Shown in pieces: positions 19,590 through 31,033 of a stretch of 64,000 bases of DNA. Within the stretch, counting starts at the first letter, position 1, and each line of letters starts with the position of its first letter. The notes under the pieces were generated by a model, which was not told the origin of the DNA, did no database searches, and saw only the letters and a program-made list of their open reading frames with translations. Source of the DNA: Takakia lepidozioides (taxonomy: Eukaryota; Streptophyta; Takakiopsida; Takakiales; Takakiaceae). Location of the stretch: contig CM060731.1 in assembly GCA_030704615.1 (NCBI GenBank), forward strand, positions 26,414,001-26,478,000. The letters are read 5' to 3'. The translations under genes and the position numbers were made by a program.

Positions 19590-19745
19590 ATTTAATAAGG
19601 GAACTATTGGTTCACCCTTAGAACCACTTTAGATTGACCTCATACTTGTCCGATAACTTAAAGAGGGCATGTACAAGACACTCCCAAAGTTTCAAATCAA
19701 TCTAAAATCATTTGGAAGGGGAATGATTGGTTCACCCATTGACCC
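19590..19745 (+). repeat. Family A repeat, single unit
   Basis: One unit with CATACTTGTCCGATAAC at 19641 and the usual GGCATGTACAAGACAC block. The 19301-19589 stretch between copies holds no gene that I can support. Confidence 0.75.
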
Positions 19746-19907
19746 GGTGTACACTGTCACTCTTCAAAATTCATGGGTGTGGTGCTTGATTATCCCATAT
19801 AATGGACCCAGGTGCCATGACCAAGTAACAAACCATTAAAACATTATGGTACGAGACAAACACAATTGAAAATAATATTTATTCAAACATGATGTACAGT
19901 CAGAGGT

Positions 19908-21663
19908 CTACAAGTTTCTATCCATTCTCCAGCAATTTTTGGGCTCAGACCAATTGAATAGCCCCGTCATGAAACGCTTCACAACATTTTCTAGTTTGTA
20001 CCGCAACTCTATTGTGTCTACACACAAGTTTTTCAAAGTCAAAGCAAAACAGGTTCCAGTAGACATATCGTTGAACAGGCTTGCATCGAACGTGTTACCC
20101 CTATTTATTGCCTGGGTTATCTTCCCAATTGCTACGGTCTCTGATGGCACGGTTAGAGGGGGCCTACGAGGTGTGTCATTTGACTGGTTGTTGGCTACAT
20201 TATGAACAATTGCAATTTCAGGTGCAATTCACCATTTATGTGCGAGAGTCTTTATCATCTTGTCTCTGCTCTCGAAAATGTACAACGTGGTTTTTGGGTC
20301 ATCCGTCGTGGAGGCCATCCCCCAATCGCATACCCCGATGTACACATCTTCAGACCCTTGTGGAAAATGCAATCAAGATGTTGTCGGGGGACATGTTGTT
20401 GTGTAAGAGGTGGTGATTATGGACGTTGAGCATGATGTTCAAAAGCGCCCATGCCAATTGGGTGCGATTCTGTTAGAATCGAACCAGTCGGTTGACCTCC
20501 TGCATTTCCTGCTCCGTCCCTCGTCGTTCCATTAACTCCCTATTATCCCGATCATTCCCCTATTTCCTGTCAATACTCAACTATGATCATATGGTCCCCC
20601 CATTCCACCAATGTGTGTAACCTTCATTTCGACGTGGTTGCAACGCAAAATACTTTTTGATGCTGAAATGATGGAACTTTACAGCCAACGCCTCATTGTT
20701 ATGTTGGATTTTGGCAAGTTCAACATTTGTTTCCCTGGGCGTTTTCCCTGCTAGCTCCCAAAATGGAGGAATTAATTGATCCCCAACAATTCTAACCCTC
20801 CGAATTGTACTATGCCCACCCTGTTTGGGCGCGTCGAGTTGTTGTACCTATGCGTTTGTGGATATGTATCTCATGTTCAATGCCGCATCCGCGGACGAGG
20901 ACCCTGCCTTCCATGAGAGTGATTTCGTACGTTGTTTGGCGTGGGCCTTTGCCATGTCAGACCACCAATCCACAAGCACAAACAACTCCTCCTCCGAAGT
21001 TAGCATGCGACCTTCAGCTACAAGTGCTCTCGTAACAAATTTGTCCATGGTTTGCCTCAAATTCCATGTGGCATCATGGGCCCGGTCCTCCATCCATTTC
21101 GTGAACTGGAACTTTGCCATGTCCTCCTCTCATTCATCCCCGGCCAAAGCCTCCCTCATTCTCATCTCCATATTGTGCTGAAATCTAAGGAACCCCTCAT
21201 TCCCATGTCGGACATACAAAAGATTCAAACGCATTATGTCATTGTCCTTCAAATAATCCAGCACTACTTGCTTCACCACCTTCGCGGCCTCTGCGCTTGG
21301 ATAGTCTTTTTTGTTGACCTAACTATCTCGTTCATGTGCATGTTTACGCTTCCTACCTTTACGCCCACTTCCTGAGGAACCCCCTGACAATGCGTTCGAA
21401 GCAACGTTTCTGGACATGATGAAAGTACTCTGCGGAATAGACGTGGCTTCGTAACGGAAAACTAAACCCAGACTATTGATAATCTTATATACTAGCAGAC
21501 CAATTTCCTCACCCTCTATTGGTATAGTACCCAAAGCAAACTCTCCCGCAATTCCAGGAAAAAAAGGCAAAAACTCCTTCCCCACACAAATCCACTTTCT
21601 CCCCCTCCCCATGTTCAGTCCTGACCACCGAAGTTCAAACTCCAAGAAGCCCCAGAACCGCAC
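19908..21663 (-). pseudogene. Unrecognised decayed gene convergent with the RING-like gene
   Basis: Minus-strand frames at 21663-21319, about 21300-20848 and 20150-19908 look like parts of one protein broken by stops and shifts. The first piece ends with a Ser/Gly run and a basic GRKGRKRKH cluster that could be a nuclear localisation signal. The second is helical and charged, with paired Trp residues. No family is recognised. A hairpin array and a TATA-like site precede it on its own strand, as they do for the RING-like gene on the other strand. The two genes point at each other across the 120-bp repeats. This symmetry suggests one larger element. Confidence 0.4.
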
Positions 21664-21708
21664 TCACAAAGAGGGAAAAAAATGGGTTGGGAATGAGGAA
21701 TAGACCCT

Positions 21709-21718
21709 TATATACTGC
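21709..21718 (-). promoter_or_regulatory. Candidate TATA box for the convergent gene
   Basis: On the minus strand the sequence reads AGTATATAAGGG, about 50 bases before the first open frame and about 65 bases after the hairpin array. Confidence 0.4.
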
Positions 21719-21780
21719 CTGGAGAGGCCTGGCGCGCGACCGCCTCTGCTGCCCATTCACGCCTCGCCACGTGTCCAGGG

Positions 21781-22220
21781 AGCGGTCGCACCTATGGGTG
21801 GTTGCAGCTAATAACAAAAAAAAAAAGTGTTGCGACCCCCCCGTTGCTGGTGGTCGCACCTTTTTAAAAACAAAACAAAAATGTGCGACCCCCCATAAGC
21901 GGTCGTATCTACTAACAAAGAAGAAAAAGTCTGCGACCACCACCGGTTGGTGGTCGCACCCTTTTAAAAAATAATTAAAAATGTGCGACCATCCCCTGCT
22001 GGTGGTCGCACCCAATTTTAAAAAAAGAAAAAAATGTGCGATCACCCTCTGCTTGTGGTCGCATCTATTGAATTGTTTTGAAAATGCTGTGACCACGACC
22101 TGCTGGTGATCGCACCCATTTAAAAAATAAGAAAAAATGTGCGACCACCCCCTTCTGGTTGTCGCATCTATTTTTATTTATTTTTAAATTGTCCGACCAA
22201 CCTTTGCTGACAGTCGCATG
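21781..22220. repeat. Array of about eight hairpin-forming units
   Basis: Self-complementary units such as TGCGACCATC-CCCTGC-TGGTGGTCGCA start near 21829, 21884, 21931, 21983, 22036, 22090, 22139 and 22192, a spacing of about 52 bases. Linkers are A- and T-rich. The arms vary but pairing is mostly kept: each could form a stem of about 10 bp with a loop of 4-8 bases. Confidence 0.85.
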
Positions 22221-22374
22221 ATTCACAATATAAATCATAATATATGAATTTTACAGATAAATAATGCAGTCCACGTAATGAGGCCACATCGGTTGTCACG
22301 TCGGTTCTCATAGTAAATAGTCAATAATAAAGTAAAAATAAATAAACATATTTATGTATAGTAACGTCGGTTTA

Positions 22375-22445
22375 GGATGTGACGTGACGCACGTCCGTCG
22401 CTGACGTCGGACGGGACGCTGACGCGTCAACGCCACGTCACGTCC
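22375..22445. promoter_or_regulatory. GC-rich imperfect palindrome with clustered TGACG motifs
   Basis: The left arm GATGTGACGTGACGC pairs imperfectly with the right arm GCCACGTCACGTCC about 40 bases away. TGACG or its complement occurs several times in 70 bases, including GACGTC. TGACG and ACGT cores are binding sites of plant bZIP factors. It could be a transposon end instead. The 22230-22374 stretch before it holds nothing else I recognise. Confidence 0.4.
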
Positions 22446-22454
22446 AAATTTGCA

Positions 22455-23121
22455 AGTAGGAACAATACTATACATTCTTCGACCAAACAAACTTCATTTT
22501 TCTCCAATTATGGTCATTATCCTCGAGCAAACCCTTTACTGTTGGAAGCCTTGCTGCAGAAAACCTTGCTACTCATCTTGCTACGATTCACAAGGAGCTT
22601 ACATTCCACCTCGCAGAAGCTCAAAAACAATACAAGAAGTATGCAGATCAACATCGTCAACTCCAACCCCAGTTCAAGATCAGAAATCGTGTGTGGCTTC
22701 TTTGACGGAACATACAAACCTCGCAACCATCAAGGAAGTTGGATTATCAACGCCCGGGACCATTCAAAATTATTCGACAAATAAATCCGGTCAGTTTTCG
22801 GCTTGAACTCCCACGAAGTATGCGCATCCATCCAGTCTTTCTTGTTTCATTATTGGAGTTGTATCATCCATCAAATATTCCAGGGAGAGTTTCCGTACCA
22901 CCTCCACCAATCGAAGTCAATCAGGAAATCGAGTATGAAGTCGACGAAGTCCTAGACTCTCGCATCAAGTATAAACGTCTTGAGTATTTCGTACATTGGA
23001 AAAGCTACGACATCAGCGAACGAACGTGAGAACTTTCATCCAACCTTGCCAATGCATGTGACAAAGTCCAAGAGTTTCATCAACGATATCCAACTAAGCC
23101 CCGAGCTACACGTCAATAAGA
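22455..23121 (+). pseudogene. Integrase C-terminus and chromodomain of a chromovirus-type retrotransposon
   Basis: Pieces in two frames give the end of a Tf1-like Gypsy polyprotein. It includes the integrase tail with GPFKIIRQINPVSFRLELP and HPVFLVSLLE, then a chromodomain with YEVDEVLDSR and EYFVHWKSYD. The expected Trp codon after SERT is TGA, so the chromodomain is cut by a nonsense codon; coding homology resumes to about 23119. Chromodomains of such elements bind methylated histone tails and guide integration. Everything upstream of the integrase tail is missing here. Confidence 0.8.
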
Positions 23122-23271
23122 CGTCGCAACGATGATGTCAGCCAAGTTAGCTTCAAGGTGAAGACTCCACATTTAGTGTATCCGATATACACTAAGGATG
23201 GAGGTTCTCCAACTCTAAGCAAGTCCAAGATTTTACCGCCCCTCGAGGAACTCGGCGCTAGAGAAGGGGGT

Positions 23272-23779
23272 GATGTCACGGACATAGCCCAGAAGAACTT
23301 ATCAGGAGTAAATACCAGAAGTTACCAAATTACCGAAAATTACCATGATTTACCGTGATTTATCATGATCTATCATGATTACCATTACTTACCAAGTTAC
23401 CGGGAGTTTACCAAATTACCAAGAGTAACTTGGGAACTGCTCAAGAAGCTTCTTTTGGAGGAAACTTCTCCATCAAGATACCTCATTTGTTTAAGGAAGC
23501 TTCTCCATCAAGAAACCTTTGTTTAATCTTGGAAACTTCTCCAGCAAGAAACCTCCATAGGGGAAACTTCTTAGGGAAGCTTCTTAGTAGCCAGTATATA
23601 TAGGAGGCGAGACTGAATACTCTTCAGTCTCGCCAACATCAGTTCAAGCTACTCTTGTTTCCAGTCCCCATTACTCCAGTCCAGTTTCCAGCATTCTAGT
23701 ATTCAAGTCGTGTTCCAATATCTTGTACTCTTGTTCATTGTTATAAAGATCGTCTTGATTCTTATTTACTCATCGTGCA
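23272..23779 (+). repeat. LTR of the chromovirus-type element
   Basis: A purine tract AGAAGGGGGTGA is followed by TGTCACGGAC, a typical polypurine tract and LTR start. The sequence runs to a CA near 23779, giving about 508 bases. It contains repeated TTACC blocks (23320-23430), a TATATATAGG TATA box near 23596, and then an inverted pol piece begins. The right border could lie up to 23807. Confidence 0.6.
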
Positions 23780-23807
23780 TACGGCCACGCCGACCTTGAC
23801 TTCTTGT

Positions 23808-24569
23808 CTAGTCTTGTACCTCTAGTCTGATCTCTTGTTTGTGTTCAGTCATGTTCTTGTCCTTGATATGTACATAGAGAAGTCCTTTGAAATAAAGTAA
23901 GTCATCTTTGAATTTGAAGTTGTTTATAACATGTGGGTTGTCTCGAGGTCGATTTCGTTGACTTCGTAGTGTTGTAGCAAATTTGTCGCTCTTCAGTGCT
24001 TCCTGAATCTCCTTTATGATCTCTACATCGTCATAGGTGGACATGGATAACATATTCAATTGGAGATTTGCTGATTTCAAGATGATGGATTTCTGTTAGT
24101 CAAAAGCTGCATCTCTTTCTTTTGGCGCAAGATATGATCGTCGAGAAAGAGCATCTGGTTTTTCTTGAAGATGTCCGGGACGGTAGGTAATAACAAAATC
24201 AAACATTGCTAGTGACATACTCCATCTCGCTTGACGTCGATTCAAAACACGAGCACTCAGAAAATACTCGAGGTTTTTGTGATTGGTATAGACAGTGACA
24301 TGATGTTTAGCTCCCTCCAATAGATGACGCCACTCCTCAAAAGAATCAATAATCGCTAGAAGTTCTTTGTCATGGATTTCATAATTGATCTCCGCTGCGG
24401 AAAATTTGCAAGAACAAAAACCAACAGGGTGAAGTCGGCCATCTCTACCATATTGAGAGAGTACTGCGCCAAGTGCAAAGTCCGGGGGATTGCTAAACCG
24501 TGAGCAGAAAATTCCGTGAGCAGAATTCTGCTCACGGATCTGCATGTGCTCACCTATAACCGCGGACAC
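23808..24569 (-). pseudogene. RNase H and integrase-proximal fragment of a chromovirus-type retrotransposon, inverted
   Basis: Frame 24569-24096 is a Gypsy RNase H domain: FALGAVLSQ, then [17 protein letters not shown], a TNHKNLEYF block and [14 protein letters not shown], ending with DALSRR. Frame 24080-23808 continues with the spacer before the integrase zinc region. This is the same element type as the chromodomain fragment, but on the opposite strand and meeting it across the LTR. No active copy is possible. Confidence 0.8.
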
Positions 24570-25361
24570 CTATTCGGCCTAGATGACCTATTACTGCGGG
24601 TTGTGTCACGTATATCATGCATACGTTATTCATCGTTATGGATGAACGATGGATGAACGATGGATGAATGGGGGATGAAAGGATGTTCGACGAATGGTAC
24701 ATGGATGAATGTAGTTTCTAGATGGATGCAAAACTAAGATGCATTTTTCAGTAGTGGTTGCTAGATCCCCCTACCTCTAGAGTGAACTTTTGCCCACTGG
24801 TGAGGGTTGTGATTGTCCTTTCATCAACAATCAGAAGTCGACATAGTTGCTGACACACATTTGCAAAGAAGGTGGAGAGGCCATTTGGTGCTTCAAAGGA
24901 AATTGTTTAATAACTAAAGATTCAGTCCGACGAAGAATATTCTGTGCTACTGGAGTCGGCGTCCAAAACGAAGGCAGAACTGTCTATGAAGACACTAGCC
25001 CTGCTTTGCACAAAACCCTCTCTGTTTAAAAGCAAACCAGGGGGAGAAGAGAGGAGACTAAATTCCGAAGCTGCAGCCTCCGCATAACATGACAATTTAA
25101 AATCTGCTTTCGGACTTGGGAAAAATTGCGGGTTTGCAAAGAAAGGGAGGAACCGTGGCGACCTTGGGCTCCTGTACACACAAACAAACAATGTAAGTCC
25201 ATATACATTCAGCTGGCCCAACTTGTGTAGGAAAGATGGAAATGGCTCTTAGCAGTATCCGATCTGTATCAACACAGCCGGTGGGAGTGGCATCCACTCT
25301 TCCCATGAGTGGCATGCCACAAACCCACTTGCAGTCTACTAACCATGCTGCTTAGCCAAGT
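24570..25361. other. Spacer with a short GGATGAA tandem repeat
   Basis: GGATGAACGAT-type units of about 11 bases repeat between 24645 and 24715. The rest shows no coding frame I can support and no LTR matching the one downstream of the next element. Confidence 0.4.
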
Positions 25362-26460
25362 ATGGCAATACCTGCTCTTCCCATGGGCACGGTGGCGCCA
25401 CGTCTGTCAGCCTCAACTGCTATCAGATCAGTCAGTAATAATAATGTGAGTGGTAATTCTGCATCTAATGTTGGATATGTGCATGGTAATGATGCTCCCA
25501 TAATTCCCTGTTGCCCTGCTCATGGATCTGTCCTCCCTGGTCATATCAACCATAGCCTACCTTGTCATCTAATCCCCCAGCTGACCACTCAACCTTACCC
25601 AGAATATACAATGGGAGAAGACTTTGATAGATATCTTGCTAGTGTCAATGGGATGCCTGAGAATTTCAAGATGACGATCTTTAGGATGAGTATGAAGGGA
25701 CCGGCTCGTGACTTACTGCATGCAACCGTGATGGATGATCCCAGTCTCAACTGGACAACTCTGGTGGAATGGGCAAAGACCTTGTTCAAACCTCCTAAGA
25801 GGCCTCTGGATTGCTTTACCAAGCTTTCGGCCAGGACTTACCAACCTGGGGAATCCTTGTGGAAATATTACATGGACCTTAAGTTTGTTGCTGTTGAAAA
25901 TATCATAGACCCGGTAGAGAGAGATCGTATGGTTAAAAGGTATTTTCTCCTTGGGTTGCCTTCCACTATTCAGAATTGGGCTCATCGGCGTCATTTTGTT
26001 GATGACAAGACTATGTTAGCAGAAATTAATCTTAAAATGGCAGACTTGGCTGACAGCAAATCAATGCACCATCGTGCCAAGTTTCAAGCTCCAGTGGGCT
26101 CAGAGCTTGGCATGTCTGCAACATCCTCACCCTATGTTCCTCCTAAGACATGTAAGGCTGATGATTTTATTCTTCAGGGGTTGGCTAATACTGTGGGAAG
26201 TCTTAGTGAGTCTGTGGCCACTCAGTTTGTTGCCATGCAGACTCATCAATAGAGATGACAGCCTCAACACAACCAAGGAACAACAGGGGGTAACAATAGA
26301 GGTCGAACCCAGACTGGGCAAGCCTATGAGGGCAATCGTGCTGCCTGTTACATTTGTGGGTCTTTTGAACACTGGACGAAGCATTGTCCAGACATAGCAA
26401 GGCTACCAGAGCTGAACAAGAACAAGAAAACAGCCAATGGCTCTTCCCCTCCTTTAAACT
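25362..26460 (+). pseudogene. gag: Gag with one CCHC zinc knuckle, two nonsense codons
   Basis: Frame opens at ATG 25362 and carries a Retrotrans_gag-like core (about residues 85-235). It stops at TAG 26250-26252, and a TGA follows two codons later. The same frame then continues with a Gln/Asn/Gly-rich stretch and the zinc knuckle CYICGSFEHWTKHC at 26346-26387, to about 26460. CAG to TAG and CGA to TGA changes would explain both stops, the C-to-T direction expected from deamination of methylated cytosine. Confidence 0.8.
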
Positions 26461-26608
26461 AGCACGATCTCTTGGGAAGGGGGCAAGAGGTCCATCATCT
26501 ACCAACCTTGTTTCTTCTGTTCCGATTCAAGCTGTTCTATCTACTAACTTCAAGGCTTTGCATTGTCCTCTCAGTAGGTAGACTGCTGGCCAGCAGATCA
26601 GTCCCCTC

Positions 26609-27265
26609 ATGGCGCAGTGTCATATCCATGAGCTCAGCTTTCCCTGTGTGGTTGATACTGGATGCACTATATTTGCCATACCTTTGAGTGTTGTGAGAGT
26701 TCCTGGTCTCAAACTAGGCCCTGCCACAGGTATTGAGGTGCTTATTGCAGATGGATCCAGGTATAAGCCCTTAGGACTAGTCACTGTTCCCATCAGAATT
26801 CATAAAAAGGAGGTTGTGGTTACTTGTATAGTCACCATTGGAGATCAATTCCTTCTAGGCCTTGACTGGATGACTGGAGCTGGTGCCACCATCAGCCTAG
26901 CTGACTACTCCCTTCACTTTAACAATGGAGAAGGGCATGAAGTAGTGGTTCCCTTGAAAGCAGTGAAGATCAAGGCTGGGTCTGCTACAACCAATTTGTC
27001 CAGAGTCCAAGCCCTGGTAAAGGAGGTACAACAGAACTCTCACTCCAACCTCAATTTGAATGATTTCTACAAGTTTCAGCCTGATCTTCAACTCTTATAT
27101 CAGTGGCATGTTCCTGGTGCTAGGGATAGGACAGGGGTGCCCATAGCTATTCCAAAGAATTCTACTCTAATTCGTGCACCTCTCAATATCACCATCCCTG
27201 CCTTGACCCAAAGGGTGGTCAAGTCTGGTCTGGCTTTCTTCCGCTACTCATTTCCTAGAAGTTGA
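26609..27265 (+). pseudogene. Retropepsin-type protease fragment
   Basis: FPCVVDTGCTIFAIP has the DTG active site, and FLLGLDWM about 75 residues later is the second conserved protease block. The frame differs from gag and ends in a stop at 27265, with more pol sequence in another frame after it. A start codon is not obvious. Confidence 0.75.
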
Positions 27266-27628
27266 GGGTTGGAGGAGATTGACTGCTCTTAAGCACTGCC
27301 TAGTGGCCACTGGTGTTCTTGATAACGGATATAGACAGGAGGTTAAGATCCTGATTGCTAATCCTGAACGCTTCCCTGTGACTATTAAAAATGGGCAAGT
27401 TCTGGCTCGCATCATTGCTCTTCCCATTGCTGACATACAAGAGGTGCAGGCTGGTTTTGGTCTTGAGGCCATTGGCATCCAACTTGGCCCTTAGATACGG
27501 TTGATGCCTTCGCTGCAATTGCACCACCACATGTTCCTTATCTCAGCCTGGAAGGTAAGAAGGCCCTCACCAAAGTTTTATCTGAAATCAAGTTAGGCAC
27601 AACTCTCTCCTTTGGACAAAGGAGGAAG

Positions 27629-29176
27629 GTGGAAGTACTTATTGCAAAGAATCTAGATATTTTCAGTTTGGGATCCATTGACCTAGGGAGCACTCCTATT
27701 CTTCAACATGACATTGTCACTGAAGGGGCTCCTATTAAACAATTTGCTTACCGAGAAAGTGTCAAGGAACGTGCCATAATCCAAGAAGAAGTCCAGAAGA
27801 TGCTTGATGCTGGTGTGATTAAACCTTCAGTCTCTCCTTGGGCTAGTCCAATTGTCCTAGTTGGAAAGAAAGATGACACAACCCGCTTCTGTGTTGACTT
27901 CAAAAAGCTGAATGACATCACAAAAAAAGATGCCTACCCTCTACCCAGGATTAATGAGACCTTGGATCCACTACATGGTGCTACAATTTTCTCCTCTCTT
28001 GATCTTGCATCTAGCTTTTGGCAAGTTCCTCTTACTGAAGCAGCCAAGGAAAAGACCTCTTTTGTGTGTTGTATGGGTAAGTACCAATATGAGACCATGC
28101 CTTTTGGTTTGTGCAATGCCACCTCTACTTTCCAACGCCTCATGGACATTGTCTTGGGCAATCTTCGCTGGGAGTGTGCTTTAATTTATGTTGATGATAT
28201 CAATGTTTACTCAGCCAGCTTTGATGCTCACTTAGCTGATCTGCAGCGTGTCTTCAGCAAATTGCGCAGTGCAGGCCTTAAAGTGAAGCCCAAGAAATGT
28301 GAACTATTCATGCCTGAGCTCCACTTCCTTGGCCATATTCTGTCCAAAGATGGTTTGCTTCTTGATCCTGCCAAGCTTGAGTCTGTTTGGGGCTTTCCTA
28401 TCCCCAGGGATAAACATTGTATCAAATCCTTCCTTGGTCTGGCCTCTTATTACCGGCGCTTCATAAAGAACTTTGCTAAGCTTGCTCACCCTCTGACCAA
28501 GGTGTTGTGCAAAGATGCCAGGTTTGAATGGACCTTCTCCCAGCAGACTGCTTTTGACACCCTTCGCAAGGCCTTGTGTTTAGCTCCCATCCTGATGTTT
28601 CCCAACTTTGAATTACCTTTCTTGCTTCAGACTGATGCATCTGATGTTGCCATCTCTGCAATCTTATGTCAAGTTGTAGAAGGCAAGGAGCATGTCATAG
28701 CTTATGCATCCCGTCGTCTAGATTGTCATGAAAGGAATTATTCCATATCTGATAAGGAGGGTCTAGCTCTGGTCTTTGGTGTGAAGCATTTTCGGCAATA
28801 TTTGCATGGTAGCCGGTTTGTGGTAGAGACTGATCATCTTCCACTAAAAGCTCTTGTTAAGCCTAGAGAACTTCATGGCAGACTTGCTAGATGGGCTATG
28901 TACCTACAGAAGTTTGACTTGGAGATAGTATACAAGAAGGAAAGGAAAACACGAATGCTGATGCACTCACACGGATTGATCCTCCTGTCAGCAGGCCTAT
29001 GCTCACCTTGGATGACCTGGTTGCTGCTGATGCTGCCCCTCCTCCTGATGCTGCCCCTCTTCTCAACCTTCTTTGTGCAGATCAGTAGCCCTTGGCCTTG
29101 GATTCTCATGGCATATTATCTGCCTGGGGCTGGTCCAGCCTATTGGATGATCCTGGCTGATTTATTCATGTGTTAG
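27629..29176 (+). pseudogene. pol: Reverse transcriptase and RNase H, frameshifted at the end
   Basis: An unbroken RT with the YVDD active site (about 28186-28197), the FGLCNAT block and the connection domain, followed by RNase H with TDASDVAISAIL and TDHLPLKAL. Near 28940 a one-base shift moves the reading frame, so the NADALSR block that ends RNase H is out of frame, and the last 70 residues of this ORF are not native. The RT core itself looks intact. Confidence 0.88.
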
Positions 29177-29361
29177 CATGTGTGGTGGATCTATCGCTTC
29201 GCGAGAATTCGGACAAGTTTGGTGGAAGTTCCCTATTGTGTTTTAGTCCTTCTCTTTCATAGGCTCCCGAGTTTGTTGTATTTCGGCTGTTGCACTCCGG
29301 TGTGACTATTGGCTTGAGCCTCAAGGCCTGACTTGACTGTCCATGAGTAGTAACAAATGAG

Positions 29362-30750
29362 GTGAAGGTATCCCTGGCTGGAGATCATAGGGGCAGGCAC
29401 TCCAGACCACCTTCTCTAAAAACCCATTGTCTACCTCTTATGTGCAGTGCAGTCATGGATGATCAGCTATATGCTGCGCTACTCCAGCGATGCCAATCAG
29501 GGCGTTCGCCAGCTGGCCTTTTCGAGTCCTTGCGTAAACAAATTCTCTATCATGTGTATACTCACTGTTTTATGGGTGATAAGCTTTTCAAGGAGTTCAC
29601 TAGAGGAGGAGTGCCATGCTACTTGGAGGTGCCACCATGGAGCCAGCTGAATGCTTTATTGGAGCGTTTCCATTGTTCCTTGTATGCAGGTCACCTTGGT
29701 ATCAAGAAAACTGTGGCCCGCATCCAAGATGTGTACTATTGGCTGGGAATTCACCGAGACGTCACTGAGTTCATCTCTAAATGTGAAGGTTGTCGTGCTA
29801 ACATTGCTCTCCCTAGGGCCCGGATCTTGTATGAGCTGCAGCCTTTGCCTGTCACCCATGCTTTTGCTCGTGTTGGCATTGACTTGGTAGGACCCCTCGC
29901 ACTCACATCAAAGGGTCGAGCTACCTTTGTGTTGCTACCGACTACTTGACTAAGTGGGTAGAAGTCTGGCCTTTGCGTTCCAAGCTGGCTAGTGATGCTG
30001 TAGCTCAGTTCTTCTTCAATGAGATCCTTATGCGACATGGGTGTCCTCGGGAGATACTAACGGATCAGGGCAAGGAGTTTTGTAACCAGCTCCTCACGGT
30101 GGTGTGCTTCAACTTTGGTTGTCAAGCATTCCACCATAGCCCCATACCATCCCCAGACCAATGGCCTTACGGAACGCTTCAACCAAACTCTTTGCCGCAT
30201 GTTGGAGAAGAATGGCGCACTTACCAGGGAGTGAGATACCTTTCTTCCCCTATTCTCTTTGCTTTTCGCACTGTTGTGCATGCTAGCACTAAGAAGACTC
30301 CTTTTGAGTTGTTGTATGGTCGCAAATGTGTTTCTCCTTTGCATTCTACCCCTCTTATTTCTACTGTAGCTGAGCCAGTTGATCTTGAGACCTTTGTTGA
30401 GGATCTTCATGCTCGGCATGTAGTGTCCATCCATGATGCCAAGTCGAACATTGGTAAGGCTCAGCTCACCCAAGCCCGTTAACAAGCGTGTCAAGTATTC
30501 TAACCTTTTTCAGGTGGGACAGACCGTGCGCATTCGGCTGCAGCATGGTAAGCATGCATGCAAATCTAAGCTTAAGATCGACGTTCCATACTTGATCTAT
30601 GAGCTTTTACGTGGGCGAGGTGCTCTCCTTCTTCCACAAGGGTTCAATGTCCACGCGCATGATGAACCCGTTTCTCTCACGGATCTGGTGCATTCCGAGC
30701 TGGTCTTTGATCTTACGTGCATCAATGTGGAGGGACGTACGGTGGGATGA
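29362..30750 (+). pseudogene. Integrase, broken into three frames
   Basis: 29362-29949 has the zinc region (H-x3-H then CEGC) and the first catalytic Asp in GIDLVGPLA. A shift near 29945 is needed to continue with LTKWVEVWPL and the second Asp in LTDQGKEF. Another shift near 30140 restores the HPQTNGLTERFNQ region with the catalytic Glu. The last frame, 30433-30750, is the basic integrase tail. No chromodomain or PHD finger follows. Confidence 0.8.
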
Positions 30751-31033
30751 TGTCTTGATCTTCTTCAGATTGGCTTCCTCGGCGGATTAGTGTTAGCTTG
30801 CGGATCTAGCCTTTTGTTCTAGCTCTTGATGCATTTGTAGACCTATGATATGTCACCACGTGTACTCCCTGCACGGTTTTCCTAGCCAAAGGTCTTTGGC
30901 CCAATTTGCAGGTGCCAGGTTTTCCTTTGGTAGGTTTTTCACCCAGCAGTGGAGGGTGATTTTATCCCCAACATTTACTTATTATTTCTTATATTGTACT
31001 TCGCGGAGCTCAGGATTTTTCGTGGGGGGTAGG

